Assembly (NCBI GenBank): GCA_943329165.2
Contig: CALQCV020000026.1
Span: 1 to 12,849 of the forward strand
DNA from: Candidatus Nitrotoga sp. CP45
GTDB lineage: Bacteria; Bacteroidota; Bacteroidia; Flavobacteriales; Flavobacteriaceae
Length of the DNA stretch: 12,849 nucleotides
Direction of reading: 5' to 3'
Positions within the stretch are counted from its first letter, which is position 1, and each line of letters begins with the position of its first letter. Under the pieces are notes generated by a model. That model saw only the letters and a list, made by a program, of their open reading frames with translations, was not told where the DNA came from and did not search any database. Made by a program: the position numbers and the translations under genes. Shown here piece after piece: positions 1-7,773 of this stretch.

Positions 1-15
1 ACTTACTTCAAAAAG

Positions 16-27
16 GGTTAAAGTAAT
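16..27. repeat. 12-base direct repeat, left copy
   Basis: GGTTAAAGTAAT occurs here and again at 215-226, where it covers the stop codon and last two codons of the MoxR gene. The two copies bracket the non-coding stretch that holds the long inverted repeat. This could be a target duplication left by an inserted element, or a small duplication of the gene end. In DNA this AT-rich a chance match is unlikely but not excluded. Confidence 0.5.
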
Positions 28-50
28 ACCTTGGTATAATTCAATTTTTT

Positions 51-180
51 TCAACCACATAGAAACATAGTTATCATGAAACTCATTAAGGCAATTCACT
101 TTGTTTTAGAAAATCATAGCTATATGAGCCAACAATCTGGCCTTTTTAACTCTATTTTTCTATGATTCTATGTGGTTTTC
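51..180. repeat. Long imperfect inverted repeat downstream of the MoxR gene
   Basis: The left arm at about 53-70 (AACCACATAGAAACATAG) is nearly the reverse complement of the right arm at about 160-180 (CTATGATTCTATGTGGTT core), with about 90 bases between them. A shorter AAATCATAG at 111-119 can also pair with the right arm, so alternative foldings exist. No coding sequence is visible in 1-216. The element lies 3' of the minus-strand operon and could form a long-range hairpin in its mRNA, acting as a terminator or stabiliser. It could equally be one copy of a dispersed intergenic repeat. I have an impression, not checked, that arms like CCACATAGAAACATAG recur in Flavobacterium genomes. Confidence 0.6.
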
Positions 181-214
181 TAGATTTAAGAATCACTTGT
201 AATATGACCTATCT

Positions 215-226
215 GGTTAAAGTAAT
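215..226. repeat. 12-base direct repeat, right copy
   Basis: This is the second copy of GGTTAAAGTAAT (first at 16-27). It contains the TAA stop of the MoxR gene at 217-219, read on the minus strand. The identical copy 199 bases away, beyond the inverted repeat, makes the segment between them look inserted. Confidence 0.5.
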
Positions 227-1170
227 TTATCAATAATCATTTCTTCGGTAATTCCTTCTGCGTCTGCTTTGTAATTTTTGATAATTCTGTGACGTAGAAT
301 TCCTGTTGCTACCGCTTTTACATCCTCAATATCCGGTGAAAATTTTCCGTTGAAAGCAGCGTTGGCTTTGGCGGCTAAAATTAAATTCTGAGAAGCTCTT
401 GGCCCTGCACCCCAATCCAAATAATTTTTTATATAATCATTAGACAACGTATTATTAGGACGCGTTTTGCTTACCAAAGTAACCGCATATTCAATCACAT
501 TATCTGCTACTGGAATTCTACGAACTAAATGCTGAAAATCTATAATTTCCTGAGCTGTAAATAAAGGATTAATGGTTGGTTTTTTATCCGATGTGGTGCT
601 TTTTACTACATCAACTTCTTCAGAAAACGATGGGTAATCCAATTTGATAGCAAACATAAAACGATCTAATTGCGCTTCTGGTAAAGGATAGGTTCCTTCC
701 TGCTCAATTGGATTTTGGGTTGCCAAAACAAAATAAGGTAAATCTAATTTATAATTCTGACCTGCTATAGTTACCGAGCGTTCCTGCATGGCTTCTAGTA
801 AAGCAGCCTGCGTTTTCGGTGGCGTTCTGTTAATCTCATCGGCCAATATAATGTTGGCAAAAATTGGTCCTTTGATAAATTTAAAACTGCGGCTTTCGTC
901 CAAAATTTCACTTCCCAAAATATCCGAAGGCATCAAATCGGGTGTGAACTGAATTCTTTTAAAATCTAATCCTAATGCTTGTGAAATCGTATTCACCATC
1001 AGTGTTTTTGCCAAACCTGGTACTCCAACTAAAAGTGCGTGGCCACCTGAAAAAATACTCAATAAAATTTGATCAATGACATCGTCTTGACCTACAATTA
1101 TCTTGGCAATTTCTTTTTTAAGTTCTGTTCTTTTTTGAACTAAATTCTGAATGGCTACAACGTCTGACAT
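217..1170 (-). CDS. MoxR-family AAA+ ATPase
   Basis: This is a full-length cytoplasmic MoxR-type AAA+ ATPase of 317 aa, the usual size. The visible motifs are Walker A GVPGLAKT (residues 49-56), Walker B ILADEINR with D111 and E112, sensor 1 ATQNP with N153, the arginine-finger region LDRF (R170) and sensor 2 GPRAS (R258). The lid domain fills about 200-317. MoxR ATPases act as chaperone-like machines that help assemble or activate other complexes, often with von Willebrand A or DUF58 partners. No such partner lies downstream within the window. The gene instead follows three SurA-like periplasmic chaperone genes on the same strand after a 58-base gap, so it is probably the last gene of that operon and may serve envelope protein maturation (inference). 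The ATG at 1168-1170 is the only good start. Confidence 0.93.
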   Translation of the reverse strand: MSDVVAIQNLVQKRTELKKEIAKIIVGQDDVIDQILLSIFSGGHALLVGVPGLAKTLMVNTISQALGLDFKRIQFTPDLMPSDILGSEILDESRSFKFIKGPIFANIILADEINRTPPKTQAALLEAMQERSVTIAGQNYKLDLPYFVLATQNPIEQEGTYPLPEAQLDRFMFAIKLDYPSFSEEVDVVKSTTSDKKPTINPLFTAQEIIDFQHLVRRIPVADNVIEYAVTLVSKTRPNNTLSNDYIKNYLDWGAGPRASQNLILAAKANAAFNGKFSPDIEDVKAVATGILRHRIIKNYKADAEGITEEMIIDKLL

Positions 1171-1228
1171 CTTTTATTAAGGATTTAACGATTAAGGAAT
1201 TAGGATTTCGGTAATCTAAATTTATGCA

Positions 1229-2635
1229 TTATTTTTTCAACCAATTGTTAGTGAACGTACACTCTTTGTACTCACCATTTATTTTAATGTAAGTTTCTTT
1301 GATTTTTTCATCAGTCCATTTGGCAATGGCTTTGATTTGTTTTTCCTTTAGTGCCAAATCTTTGATTTTTACATAATCTCTTGCATAATCAGCTGTGTGC
1401 TGGTCAATTCTGTCAGTCACTGTGATGATTTTATATTTTTTTCCGCTTCTTGGATCATCATCTAAAATTGGTGAAGTTATCGCTTTATCTTTCAAATTAG
1501 AAACTTCGCTATACAAACTCGGATCCATTTTGGTTAATTCAAAGTGAGTATCTTGTGTTTTAGGATTAATCAAAACCCCACCATTAGCGCGTGTCTCTTT
1601 TTCATCAGACATTGTTCTTGCCGCTTCCGCAAAAGTAATTTCACCGTTTTCGATTTTTCTTTTTATGGTCATGGTTTTCTCTTTAGCATCTTTCAAAGCT
1701 TGGTCAGAAACTTTTGGCATCATCAGGATATGTCTTAATTCGACTTCTTGTCCCTTGATTTTTTCAACCATAATGATGTGATAGCCGTATTCTGTTTCAA
1801 ATGGCTCAGAGACTTCTCCCTCTCCCAATGAAAAAGCAACATCTTTAAACTCTTTTACGAATTGGGTTTTTCTATTAATTTTATAGAAACCTCCACTAGA
1901 TGCGGAACCTCTATCGTCAGAATAGATAACAGCTCTTGTCTTGAAACTTGAGCCGGCCAACACTTCAGCTTTAATTTCTCTTAATCTGTTAATTACTCTT
2001 TGTTTTTCTTCATCCGAAATTTTTGGCGCTACGACGATTTGCGCCACTTCCATTTCGGCACCAAAAACGGGTAAGTCACTTTCAGCGATTGCTTTAAAGA
2101 AAGTACGCGTTTCCTCCGGAGTAATTTCGACAGCATCAATGATTTTTCTTTGCATTTCGCCACCTAATTTATTCGTTTTAATAATGTCGAATAATTCTGT
2201 TCTGAATTCGTCTTCGGTACTTTTTTTGAAATATTGAACCACTTTATCCATTGAACCCAATTGCTCAACCATATAGTTAACCTGCTCATTTAATTTTTCT
2301 TTAATCTCGTCATCCTTGATGATGATACTATCCTGAACTGCTTGGTGCGCATACAATTTATCTTCCAATAATTTACCTAACATTTGACAACGTGAAATAT
2401 CTTTTATAGAATTTCCTTGGCTTGACAACTCCAAAAAAGACTTGTCAATATCAGAATCAAGAATAATATAATCACCAACTGTTGCTATAACACCATCAAT
2501 TTTTTGCTTTTTATAAAAAGCTGCAACAGGTTTTGTTTTGACTGAGTCTTTAATAATTTCCTGTGCATTGGCAAACCCTACTGTGCAAAGAATTGCAATA
2601 ATTGCTAAGGTAAGTTTGCTATTTGTATATTTCAT
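1229..2635 (-). CDS. SurA-like periplasmic chaperone / peptidyl-prolyl cis-trans isomerase with two parvulin domains
   Basis: I place the start at the ATG at 2633-2635 (468 aa). It begins MKYTNSKLTLAIIAI and gives a normal Sec signal peptide ending ANA|Q near residue 24. An in-frame start at 2677 adds 14 residues before it and spoils the signal. From this ATG, residues about 46-170 form a helical SurA-type chaperone N-domain beginning DGVIATVGDYIILDSDI. Parvulin domain 1 spans about 195-293, closing with YGYHIIMVEK. Parvulin domain 2 spans about 299-410, opening ELRHILMMPK. A helical tail follows. The protein should fold or escort outer-membrane proteins in the periplasm. Domain 1 starts with VAQIVVAPK instead of the usual xxHILV, so only domain 2 keeps the opening histidine and domain 1 may be a binding rather than catalytic domain. 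The start overlaps the preceding gene's end by 17 bases, which implies a shared mRNA and translational coupling. Confidence 0.9.
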   Translation of the reverse strand: MKYTNSKLTLAIIAILCTVGFANAQEIIKDSVKTKPVAAFYKKQKIDGVIATVGDYIILDSDIDKSFLELSSQGNSIKDISRCQMLGKLLEDKLYAHQAVQDSIIIKDDEIKEKLNEQVNYMVEQLGSMDKVVQYFKKSTEDEFRTELFDIIKTNKLGGEMQRKIIDAVEITPEETRTFFKAIAESDLPVFGAEMEVAQIVVAPKISDEEKQRVINRLREIKAEVLAGSSFKTRAVIYSDDRGSASSGGFYKINRKTQFVKEFKDVAFSLGEGEVSEPFETEYGYHIIMVEKIKGQEVELRHILMMPKVSDQALKDAKEKTMTIKRKIENGEITFAEAARTMSDEKETRANGGVLINPKTQDTHFELTKMDPSLYSEVSNLKDKAITSPILDDDPRSGKKYKIITVTDRIDQHTADYARDYVKIKDLALKEKQIKAIAKWTDEKIKETYIKINGEYKECTFTNNWLKK

Positions 2636-3467
2636 AATCACTGTTTTTAATGGCATCATTGGTGATATCCTTTTCAAATTTTTTAATCAATTCTAATTTT
2701 CTTTTGTTCAGCAGCACTTCTTTCAACGTTGGTTTACAATACTCAAATGGTAAAACCTGATTTTTATCTAATACGCTTCGTACTTTAATCAGATACGTGT
2801 CATTATTATCCTGAATTTGCATCTTTTTCCCCGGCCGAATTAATTCGTCTCTATTTTCGGGTGTTATAACAGGCAACTTTGCATACACTTGACTCATATC
2901 AACCCAAACACTATCATTCATTGCAAAACTCTTGCTTTGTAAAGCATACGTGTCCCAAAACTTTTTGTCCTTTTTAGAATAAGTAAAGAACTTATTTTTT
3001 ATGGTTTCAAAACGCGGATTCTCTCTTGAAAGATTGACATATCGCAATCGGACTAATGTTCCGTTGGCTTTGAAATTTTCCTTATTTTCGTCGTAATATT
3101 TTTTTAATTCATCTTCTGTTACCAATGTATCAACAGTGTTTTTTACCACTTCTTCCATATAAGCACTAGTGTATAAATCGATTTTATACTGTTTAATTAG
3201 GGCATTATATTCTCTCTTTTTAACATCGCTAAGATTTCTCTCTGCAGCTTCAATCAACAATTTTTGACTTGCCCAACGATCAATAAAATCTCGAACCAAA
3301 AGCAAACTATCCTCTTTTGAAGTTCCGGCTGGAACTAATTTTGCAATATCACTTTTGTACAAATAATTTTTACCTACTCTGGCAATTGACTGAGATTTTT
3401 GTTCTGGTTTTAAATAATTACAGGAGCAAAACATTAAAAAAATTAGGAAAAAACTAGTTCGAATCAT
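2619..3467 (-). CDS. SurA-N-like lipoprotein without a recognisable parvulin domain
   Basis: This gene is read as 282 aa from the ATG at 3465-3467, one base after the stop of the upstream isomerase gene. That start gives the lipoprotein signal MIRTSFFLIFLMFCSCN with lipidated Cys16 (FCSC lipobox). A longer frame starting at 3500 would bury this signal. The segment ARVGKNYLYKSDIAKLVP (about 29-46) and the helical region to about 160 resemble the chaperone N-domain of SurA/PpiC proteins. I see no parvulin HI(L/V) or FGYH motif, so prolyl isomerase activity is not supported although relatives are often labelled as such. It is probably anchored in a membrane facing the periplasm. Its place between two two-parvulin chaperones suggests all three work as a set (inference). 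The C-terminus overlaps the next gene by 17 bases. Confidence 0.82.
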   Translation of the reverse strand: MIRTSFFLIFLMFCSCNYLKPEQKSQSIARVGKNYLYKSDIAKLVPAGTSKEDSLLLVRDFIDRWASQKLLIEAAERNLSDVKKREYNALIKQYKIDLYTSAYMEEVVKNTVDTLVTEDELKKYYDENKENFKANGTLVRLRYVNLSRENPRFETIKNKFFTYSKKDKKFWDTYALQSKSFAMNDSVWVDMSQVYAKLPVITPENRDELIRPGKKMQIQDNNDTYLIKVRSVLDKNQVLPFEYCKPTLKEVLLNKRKLELIKKFEKDITNDAIKNSDYEIYK

Positions 3468-3468
3468 T

Positions 3469-5433
3469 TTACTGATTAAGTAGTTTTTTTGCACGGTCAA
3501 AAGCTTCTTGGTTGATTTTTATGGTGAATTCCTTTTTTAAATCGGACACCCAACTTTGCTCCAAGTATTGCTGATATTCATTGATAAGCTTGCCTTTGCA
3601 CTCCTCAATTGTTTTAACTCCGGCTGGCATCACTTTATCCACTTTGGTCACAAAATAATATTCTCCTTCTTTAAATACATCTGAAACGCCAAGATTATAT
3701 TTCATCGATTTTGGCAACCCATCACTTCCTTCTTCAAAAATACCGCTATTGGTCATTATGTTGATAACATTTTCAACATTCAATTTGTCTTTGATATCTT
3801 GTGGTTTCTGATTTTTCTTCAAAAATGATTGTGCTTTTTTAATCACGTCTTGTTTAGTCGATGAAGCAATTGTCACCTCAACTCTTTTCTTCCACATATG
3901 TTCCATTTTATGCTCATCATAAAACTTTTTCAAACCAATAGTATCTGTTTTGGCACGATCCCAGATTTCTTTTTCCATTAAGTCAAAAAGCAATAATCCG
4001 TCACGATATTCTTCCATCACGTTTGCAAAATCAGAAAATTCAGTTTCCAAATTTTCATCGTAGTAGGCAGTCAATTGTTCGTCCAAAAATTTATCATACA
4101 AAGTGTCAACTAACTTTGATAACGGCTTTACTTTTAAACCTGCTTTTTGTTGTTTATCTATAAAATCTAGGAATGTCTTGCCCTCTACTTTCTTATTGTT
4201 AATAGTTACTAAAACAGCATTGTATTCACTTGCGTTTGCCGGAAGTGCCCATTTTGACTCATAAAAGTCATTGGTTACTACTTTTGAAATTAATCCGTAC
4301 TGTTTAGCATCTTTTTTATATGTGTATTTTTTTCTGAGTTTTTCGTTTAAAGAAGCTGTAATTTTTTTAGACCTATCGTCTTTACCGATTTTATCTCCTA
4401 ACTCATTTTTCATTTCATCCATTGATTTTACCGGATGTTTTTCAATCAACTTAACAATATGCCATCCGAAATCAGAGCTAAATGGTTTTGAAATATCATT
4501 AACATTAACTAAAGAAAAAGCACTATTTTCAAATTCTTCAGAACTCAATTGTCCGGAAGCAAATTTATTCAACACGCCACCTTTTGATGCAGAGGATTTA
4601 TCTTCTGAGAATTGTTTGGCTAAATCTTCAAACTTCTCTCCTTGCTGAATTTTTTGATAAATTTCATTGATGGTTTTTTCAGCATCTTTTTCAGTTTCTT
4701 CAGGTTTTGGTTTTAAAATCATGATGTGAGCCACCGTAATTTCGCCTCGATTGGCTCTTATTTCATTAATTTTCAAAATATGGTATCCAAAACGCGTTCT
4801 AATTATTTTAGAGACTTTTCCTTTTTGCGTTTGGTAAGCTGCATTCTCAAAAGGATAAACCATTCTGAAAGCTGAGAAATAACCCAAATCTCCTTTGTTT
4901 TCTTTGGCAGATGGATCTTCAGAATACTGATCGGCTAAGTTTGCAAAATCTTCTCCGGCAACAGCTTTTTTGCTGATATCTTCCATTTTTTTATAGGCCT
5001 TCAAAGTGTCTTCGGGTGAAGCGTTTTCATCTACTAAAACAAGAATGTGTGAAGCTCTGATTTCCTTTTGAAGTCGTTTATAGCCTTCTTCTATAAGTTC
5101 CTGCGTGATTTTAGTATCGTTAAAATAGTTTTTGGCTAATTGTGCTCTGTATGATTTTAACTCATTTTTATATTGTGCTCCATCTTGCAAACCAAGTTTA
5201 TACGCTTTGTTTACTTTTAACTTATATCCAACGAAAAGTTCTAAATATTGATTTAAGTCTTTTTGAGAATCATCTTTTACCAAATCTAAATTCTTTTTGT
5301 AAATCCGAGAAAACTCATCTGTGTAATAAGGTTTATCATCGATTGTAAACAAAGCTTCCTTTGTATTATTTTGTGCTTTACTTGCGAATGACAGTAAAAC
5401 GAACAACCCTAAAAATAACTGTTTTGTGTTCAT
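3469..5433 (-). CDS. Large periplasmic peptidyl-prolyl isomerase with two parvulin domains (SurA/PpiD type)
   Basis: The protein is 654 aa with a cleavable signal peptide (MNTKQLFLGLFVLLSFASKA|Q). Residues about 27-120 form the SurA-type N-domain. Parvulin 1 spans about 125-223, from RASHILVLV to FGYHILKI. Parvulin 2 spans about 233-331, from VAHIMILKP to FGWHIVKLIE. Both keep the opening histidine and the closing FGxH, so both look catalytically plausible. A long helical C-terminal half (about 335-654) has no domain I can name; it is longer than E. coli SurA and may be an extra substrate cradle. The protein should act in the periplasm on unfolded exported or outer-membrane proteins. This is the first gene of the operon; a good promoter lies about 90 bases upstream. 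The ATG at 5431-5433 is followed directly by the signal peptide. Confidence 0.92.
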   Translation of the reverse strand: MNTKQLFLGLFVLLSFASKAQNNTKEALFTIDDKPYYTDEFSRIYKKNLDLVKDDSQKDLNQYLELFVGYKLKVNKAYKLGLQDGAQYKNELKSYRAQLAKNYFNDTKITQELIEEGYKRLQKEIRASHILVLVDENASPEDTLKAYKKMEDISKKAVAGEDFANLADQYSEDPSAKENKGDLGYFSAFRMVYPFENAAYQTQKGKVSKIIRTRFGYHILKINEIRANRGEITVAHIMILKPKPEETEKDAEKTINEIYQKIQQGEKFEDLAKQFSEDKSSASKGGVLNKFASGQLSSEEFENSAFSLVNVNDISKPFSSDFGWHIVKLIEKHPVKSMDEMKNELGDKIGKDDRSKKITASLNEKLRKKYTYKKDAKQYGLISKVVTNDFYESKWALPANASEYNAVLVTINNKKVEGKTFLDFIDKQQKAGLKVKPLSKLVDTLYDKFLDEQLTAYYDENLETEFSDFANVMEEYRDGLLLFDLMEKEIWDRAKTDTIGLKKFYDEHKMEHMWKKRVEVTIASSTKQDVIKKAQSFLKKNQKPQDIKDKLNVENVINIMTNSGIFEEGSDGLPKSMKYNLGVSDVFKEGEYYFVTKVDKVMPAGVKTIEECKGKLINEYQQYLEQSWVSDLKKEFTIKINQEAFDRAKKLLNQ

Positions 5434-5521
5434 GCTTTAAAAAATTTATATACTAAATAACTATTAATCATGCGTTTGATAACTTCCAAAAAATACTTTC
5501 GGAAAGCATTATAACAATCAA

Positions 5522-5551
5522 CAAAAATAACAATTCAAACACATTATACAA
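5522..5551 (-). promoter_or_regulatory. Bacteroidota-type promoter of the chaperone-MoxR operon
   Basis: Read on the minus strand, TTG (5551-5549), then exactly 19 bases, then TATTTTTG (5529-5522) matches the Bacteroidota TTG-N19-TAnnTTTG promoter in both boxes and in spacing. Transcription would start near 5515, leaving a leader of about 80 bases before the ATG at 5433. Confidence 0.65.
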
Positions 5552-5566
5552 CTATCGCGACTAGTA

Positions 5567-5584
5567 TTAACAAAATTTTATTAA
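5567..5584. promoter_or_regulatory. Near-perfect palindrome between divergent promoters
   Basis: TTAACAAAATTTTATTAA is an 18-base palindrome with a single mismatched pair. It lies between the minus-strand chaperone promoter and the plus-strand prfC promoter, where a dimeric regulator could act on both. AT-rich palindromes also arise by chance, so this is only a candidate operator. Confidence 0.25.
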
Positions 5585-5646
5585 CATGAAAAACCTACAG
5601 AAAGATTTGAACTATAAAGCATGTAGAAATAATCAGTAAATAATAG

Positions 5647-5654
5647 TATTTTTG
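5647..5654 (+). promoter_or_regulatory. Candidate -7 box of prfC
   Basis: TATTTTTG fits the TAnnTTTG -7 consensus of Bacteroidota and ends 20 bases before the prfC ATG, giving a very short leader. No TTG sits at the expected distance upstream, so the -33 element is weak or absent. Confidence 0.5.
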
Positions 5655-5674
5655 CAACCAATTTATTAAAAATC

Positions 5675-7264
5675 ATGAGTTTTTTAAAAGAGATAGAACG
5701 TCGCAGAACCTTTGGAATTATTTCGCATCCTGATGCCGGTAAAACCACACTAACAGAGAAGTTATTGCTGTTTGGTGGTGCTATTCAGGAAGCTGGAGCG
5801 GTTAAAAACAATAAAATCAAAAAAGGAGCCACTTCCGATTTTATGGAAATTGAGCGTCAAAGAGGAATCTCGGTATCGACTTCTGTTTTGGCTTTTAATT
5901 ATAAAGGCAAAAAAATAAATATTCTAGATACGCCCGGACACAAGGACTTTGCCGAAGACACATTTAGAACATTGACTGCAGTAGATAGTGTTATTGTGGT
6001 AATCGACGTTGCCAAAGGTGTTGAGGAACAAACCGAAAAATTAGTTTCTGTTTGTAGAATGCGACACATTCCGATTATAGTTTTCATTAATAAATTGGAT
6101 AGAGAAGGGAAAGACGCCTTTGATTTGATGGATGAAGTGGAACAGAAATTAGGACTGAACGTGACACCTTTGAGTTTCCCTATTGGAATGGGTTATGATT
6201 TTCAGGGGATTTATAATATTTGGGAACAAAACATTAATTTGTTTAGTGGTGATAGCCGCAAAAATATTGAAGATACCATTGCTTTCTCTGATATTGAAAG
6301 TACAGAATTGGAAAAAATAATTGGCGAAAAACCAGCGGTAAAACTTCGTGATGAACTGGAATTAATTTCAGAAGTATATCCGGCGTTTGACAGAGATCAA
6401 TACCTTGCCGGAAATTTACAACCTGTGTTTTTTGGTTCCGCCTTGAATAATTTCGGAGTTAGAGAGTTGTTGGATTGTTTTGTTGAAATTGCTCCGGCAC
6501 CGAGACCAAAAGAATCAGAAACTCGTTTGGTAAAACCTGAAGAACAAAAGATGGCTGGTTTTGTTTTTAAAATTCATGCTAATATGGATCCAAAACACCG
6601 TGATAGATTGGCGTTTGTAAAAATTGTTTCAGGAACTTTTGAACGTAACAAACCTTATATGCACGTAAGGTTGAACAAGAATTTGAAATTCTCAAGTCCA
6701 AATGCGTTTTTTGCAGAGAAAAAGGAAATTGTTGACATCTCGTATGCTGGTGATATTGTAGGTTTACACGATACCGGGAATTTTAAAATTGGAGACACCT
6801 TAACCGAAGGTGAAATAATGAGTTTCAAAGGAATTCCAAGTTTTTCACCGGAACATTTTAGATACATCAATAATGCAGACCCATTAAAGGCAAAACAACT
6901 AGACAAAGGCATTGACCAGTTGATGGATGAGGGCGTGGCGCAATTGTTCACGTTAGAAATGAATAACAGAAAAATTATTGGAACCGTTGGCGCACTTCAA
7001 TACGAAGTAATTCAATACCGATTGGAACATGAATATGGCGCTAAATGTAGTTATGAAAATTTTCCCGTACACAAAGCGTGTTGGGTAAAACCAAACGACC
7101 CAAAAAGCGAGGAATTCAAAGAGTTCAAAAGAATTAAACAAAAATTCTTAGCTCATGATAAATATGGACAATTAGTCTTTTTAGCCGATTCTGAATTCAC
7201 TATACAAATGACACAAAATAAGTTTCCAAATGTAAAACTTTTCTTTACTTCTGAATTTGACTAA
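5675..7264 (+). CDS. prfC: Peptide chain release factor 3 (RF3)
   Basis: RF3 is a translational GTPase that removes RF1 or RF2 from the ribosome after peptide release. The 529-aa length is normal for the family. All GTP-binding motifs are visible: G1 SHPDAGKTT (17-25), G2 RGISVS (63-68), G3 DTPGHKDF (85-92), G4 NKLD (139-142) and G5 SAL (255-257). The opening FLKEIERRRTFGIISHPDAGKTTLTEK region is typical of RF3 rather than EF-G. The C-terminal half (about 290-529) carries the beta-barrel domain II and the RF3-specific domain III, including the PEHFRYINNADPLK segment. The gene is monocistronic or cotranscribed only with the small gene that starts 59 bases after its stop. The ATG is preceded by an A-rich stretch with no Shine-Dalgarno site, normal for this phylum. 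Confidence 0.97.
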   Translation: MSFLKEIERRRTFGIISHPDAGKTTLTEKLLLFGGAIQEAGAVKNNKIKKGATSDFMEIERQRGISVSTSVLAFNYKGKKINILDTPGHKDFAEDTFRTLTAVDSVIVVIDVAKGVEEQTEKLVSVCRMRHIPIIVFINKLDREGKDAFDLMDEVEQKLGLNVTPLSFPIGMGYDFQGIYNIWEQNINLFSGDSRKNIEDTIAFSDIESTELEKIIGEKPAVKLRDELELISEVYPAFDRDQYLAGNLQPVFFGSALNNFGVRELLDCFVEIAPAPRPKESETRLVKPEEQKMAGFVFKIHANMDPKHRDRLAFVKIVSGTFERNKPYMHVRLNKNLKFSSPNAFFAEKKEIVDISYAGDIVGLHDTGNFKIGDTLTEGEIMSFKGIPSFSPEHFRYINNADPLKAKQLDKGIDQLMDEGVAQLFTLEMNNRKIIGTVGALQYEVIQYRLEHEYGAKCSYENFPVHKACWVKPNDPKSEEFKEFKRIKQKFLAHDKYGQLVFLADSEFTIQMTQNKFPNVKLFFTSEFD

Positions 7265-7293
7265 TTAACAGTAAAAAAACACATTAAATTTTT

Positions 7294-7322
7294 TTGATGT
7301 AGAAAAAGGTTTACTATATTCG
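7294..7322 (+). promoter_or_regulatory. Candidate promoter of the small secreted-protein gene
   Basis: TTG (7294-7296), 18 bases, then TATATTCG (7315-7322) matches the TTG/TAnnTTTG promoter with one mismatch in the -7 box. The box ends one base before the ATG at 7324, so a transcript from it could not carry that ATG and translation would begin at the second ATG at 7339. This bears on the start of the next gene. Confidence 0.35.
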
Positions 7323-7323
7323 C

Positions 7324-7536
7324 ATGAAAAAGATTACTATGAAAAATATATTCAAATATTGTGCAATTGCATTGGTACTGTTGTCCGATTTTGCGATTTA
7401 TGCTCAAGTACTTCCTGAGGATCCTCTTGGAGGAGATCCTCAACCAGCACCAATTAATTCTAAATTAATTTTACTAGCCATAATAGGTGTAGTATACATT
7501 CTATATATTTTTAGAAAAAACAAAAGAATAGTGTAA
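7324..7536 (+). CDS. Small secreted protein with C-terminal membrane anchor (PID-CTERM-like)
   Basis: The 70-aa product has three parts: a signal peptide (hydrophobic YCAIALVLLSDFAIYA, cleavage before Q28), a short acidic and proline-rich middle (LPEDPLGGDPQPAPINS), and one hydrophobic segment (LILLAIIGVVYILYIF) followed by a basic tail RKNKRIV. The order motif - hydrophobic helix - basic tail is the layout of C-terminal protein-sorting signals. Very small flavobacterial proteins of this shape with a P-I-(D/N) motif are often annotated as PID-CTERM proteins. Almost nothing is left between the two signals, so the mature product is about 42 residues at most. The function is unknown. The start may instead be the ATG at 7339 (65 aa), which leaves the signal peptide intact and fits the promoter-like box just upstream. 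A strong terminator follows 14 bases after the stop. Confidence 0.75.
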   Translation: MKKITMKNIFKYCAIALVLLSDFAIYAQVLPEDPLGGDPQPAPINSKLILLAIIGVVYILYIFRKNKRIV

Positions 7537-7550
7537 ACACAAAATTTCAA

Positions 7551-7580
7551 AAAAAAACACTCCAAAAGGGGTGTTTTTTT
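7551..7580 (+). terminator. Rho-independent terminator after the small secreted-protein gene
   Basis: A 13-pair stem, AAAAAAACACTCC against GGGGTGTTTTTTT with one G-U pair and an AAAA loop, ends in a run of seven T. It sits 14 bases past the stop codon. The A-run on the left arm means it could also work on the minus strand, but the converging operon has its own terminator. Confidence 0.9.
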
Positions 7581-7715
7581 GTTATAATAAACTATCTATC
7601 TCCTGCAATGTCTGTATTTCTTAAATTTTTTAGAAGGTATAACACTTACTTTTAATTAGGAAGGAATACAAAATATAACAATTTATTGAACCTTTTATTT
7701 TCAGAAAACAAGCAT

Positions 7716-7754
7716 AAAAAAACCCTATCTAAATATGAATTTAAATAGGGTTTT
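7716..7754 (-). terminator. Rho-independent terminator of the H-NOX/kinase operon
   Basis: Read on the minus strand, a 16-pair stem (arms 7739-7754 and 7719-7734, AAAACCCTAT core, one G-U pair) with a 4-base loop is followed by a run of seven U. It begins 20 bases past the LytTR gene stop. The plus-strand reading also ends in TTTT, so it may stop readthrough both ways. Confidence 0.9.
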
Positions 7755-7773
7755 AATTTCCTTAAAACGATTT

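Noticed and set aside
1544..2237. Plus-strand open frames opposite the SurA-like gene
   Set aside because: They are antisense shadows with no recognisable domain, while the minus strand encodes a clear protein there. The same holds for the other frames opposite real genes (for example 4271-4648, 9554-9793, 12179-12529).
2636..2677. Upstream ATG for the SurA-like gene, adding 14 residues
   Set aside because: It places a basic stretch before an otherwise perfect signal peptide and deepens the overlap with the preceding gene to 59 bases.
3468..3500. Upstream start for the lipoprotein gene
   Set aside because: It lies inside the preceding gene and puts 11 residues before a standard lipoprotein signal; the ATG at 3467 directly follows the neighbour's stop.
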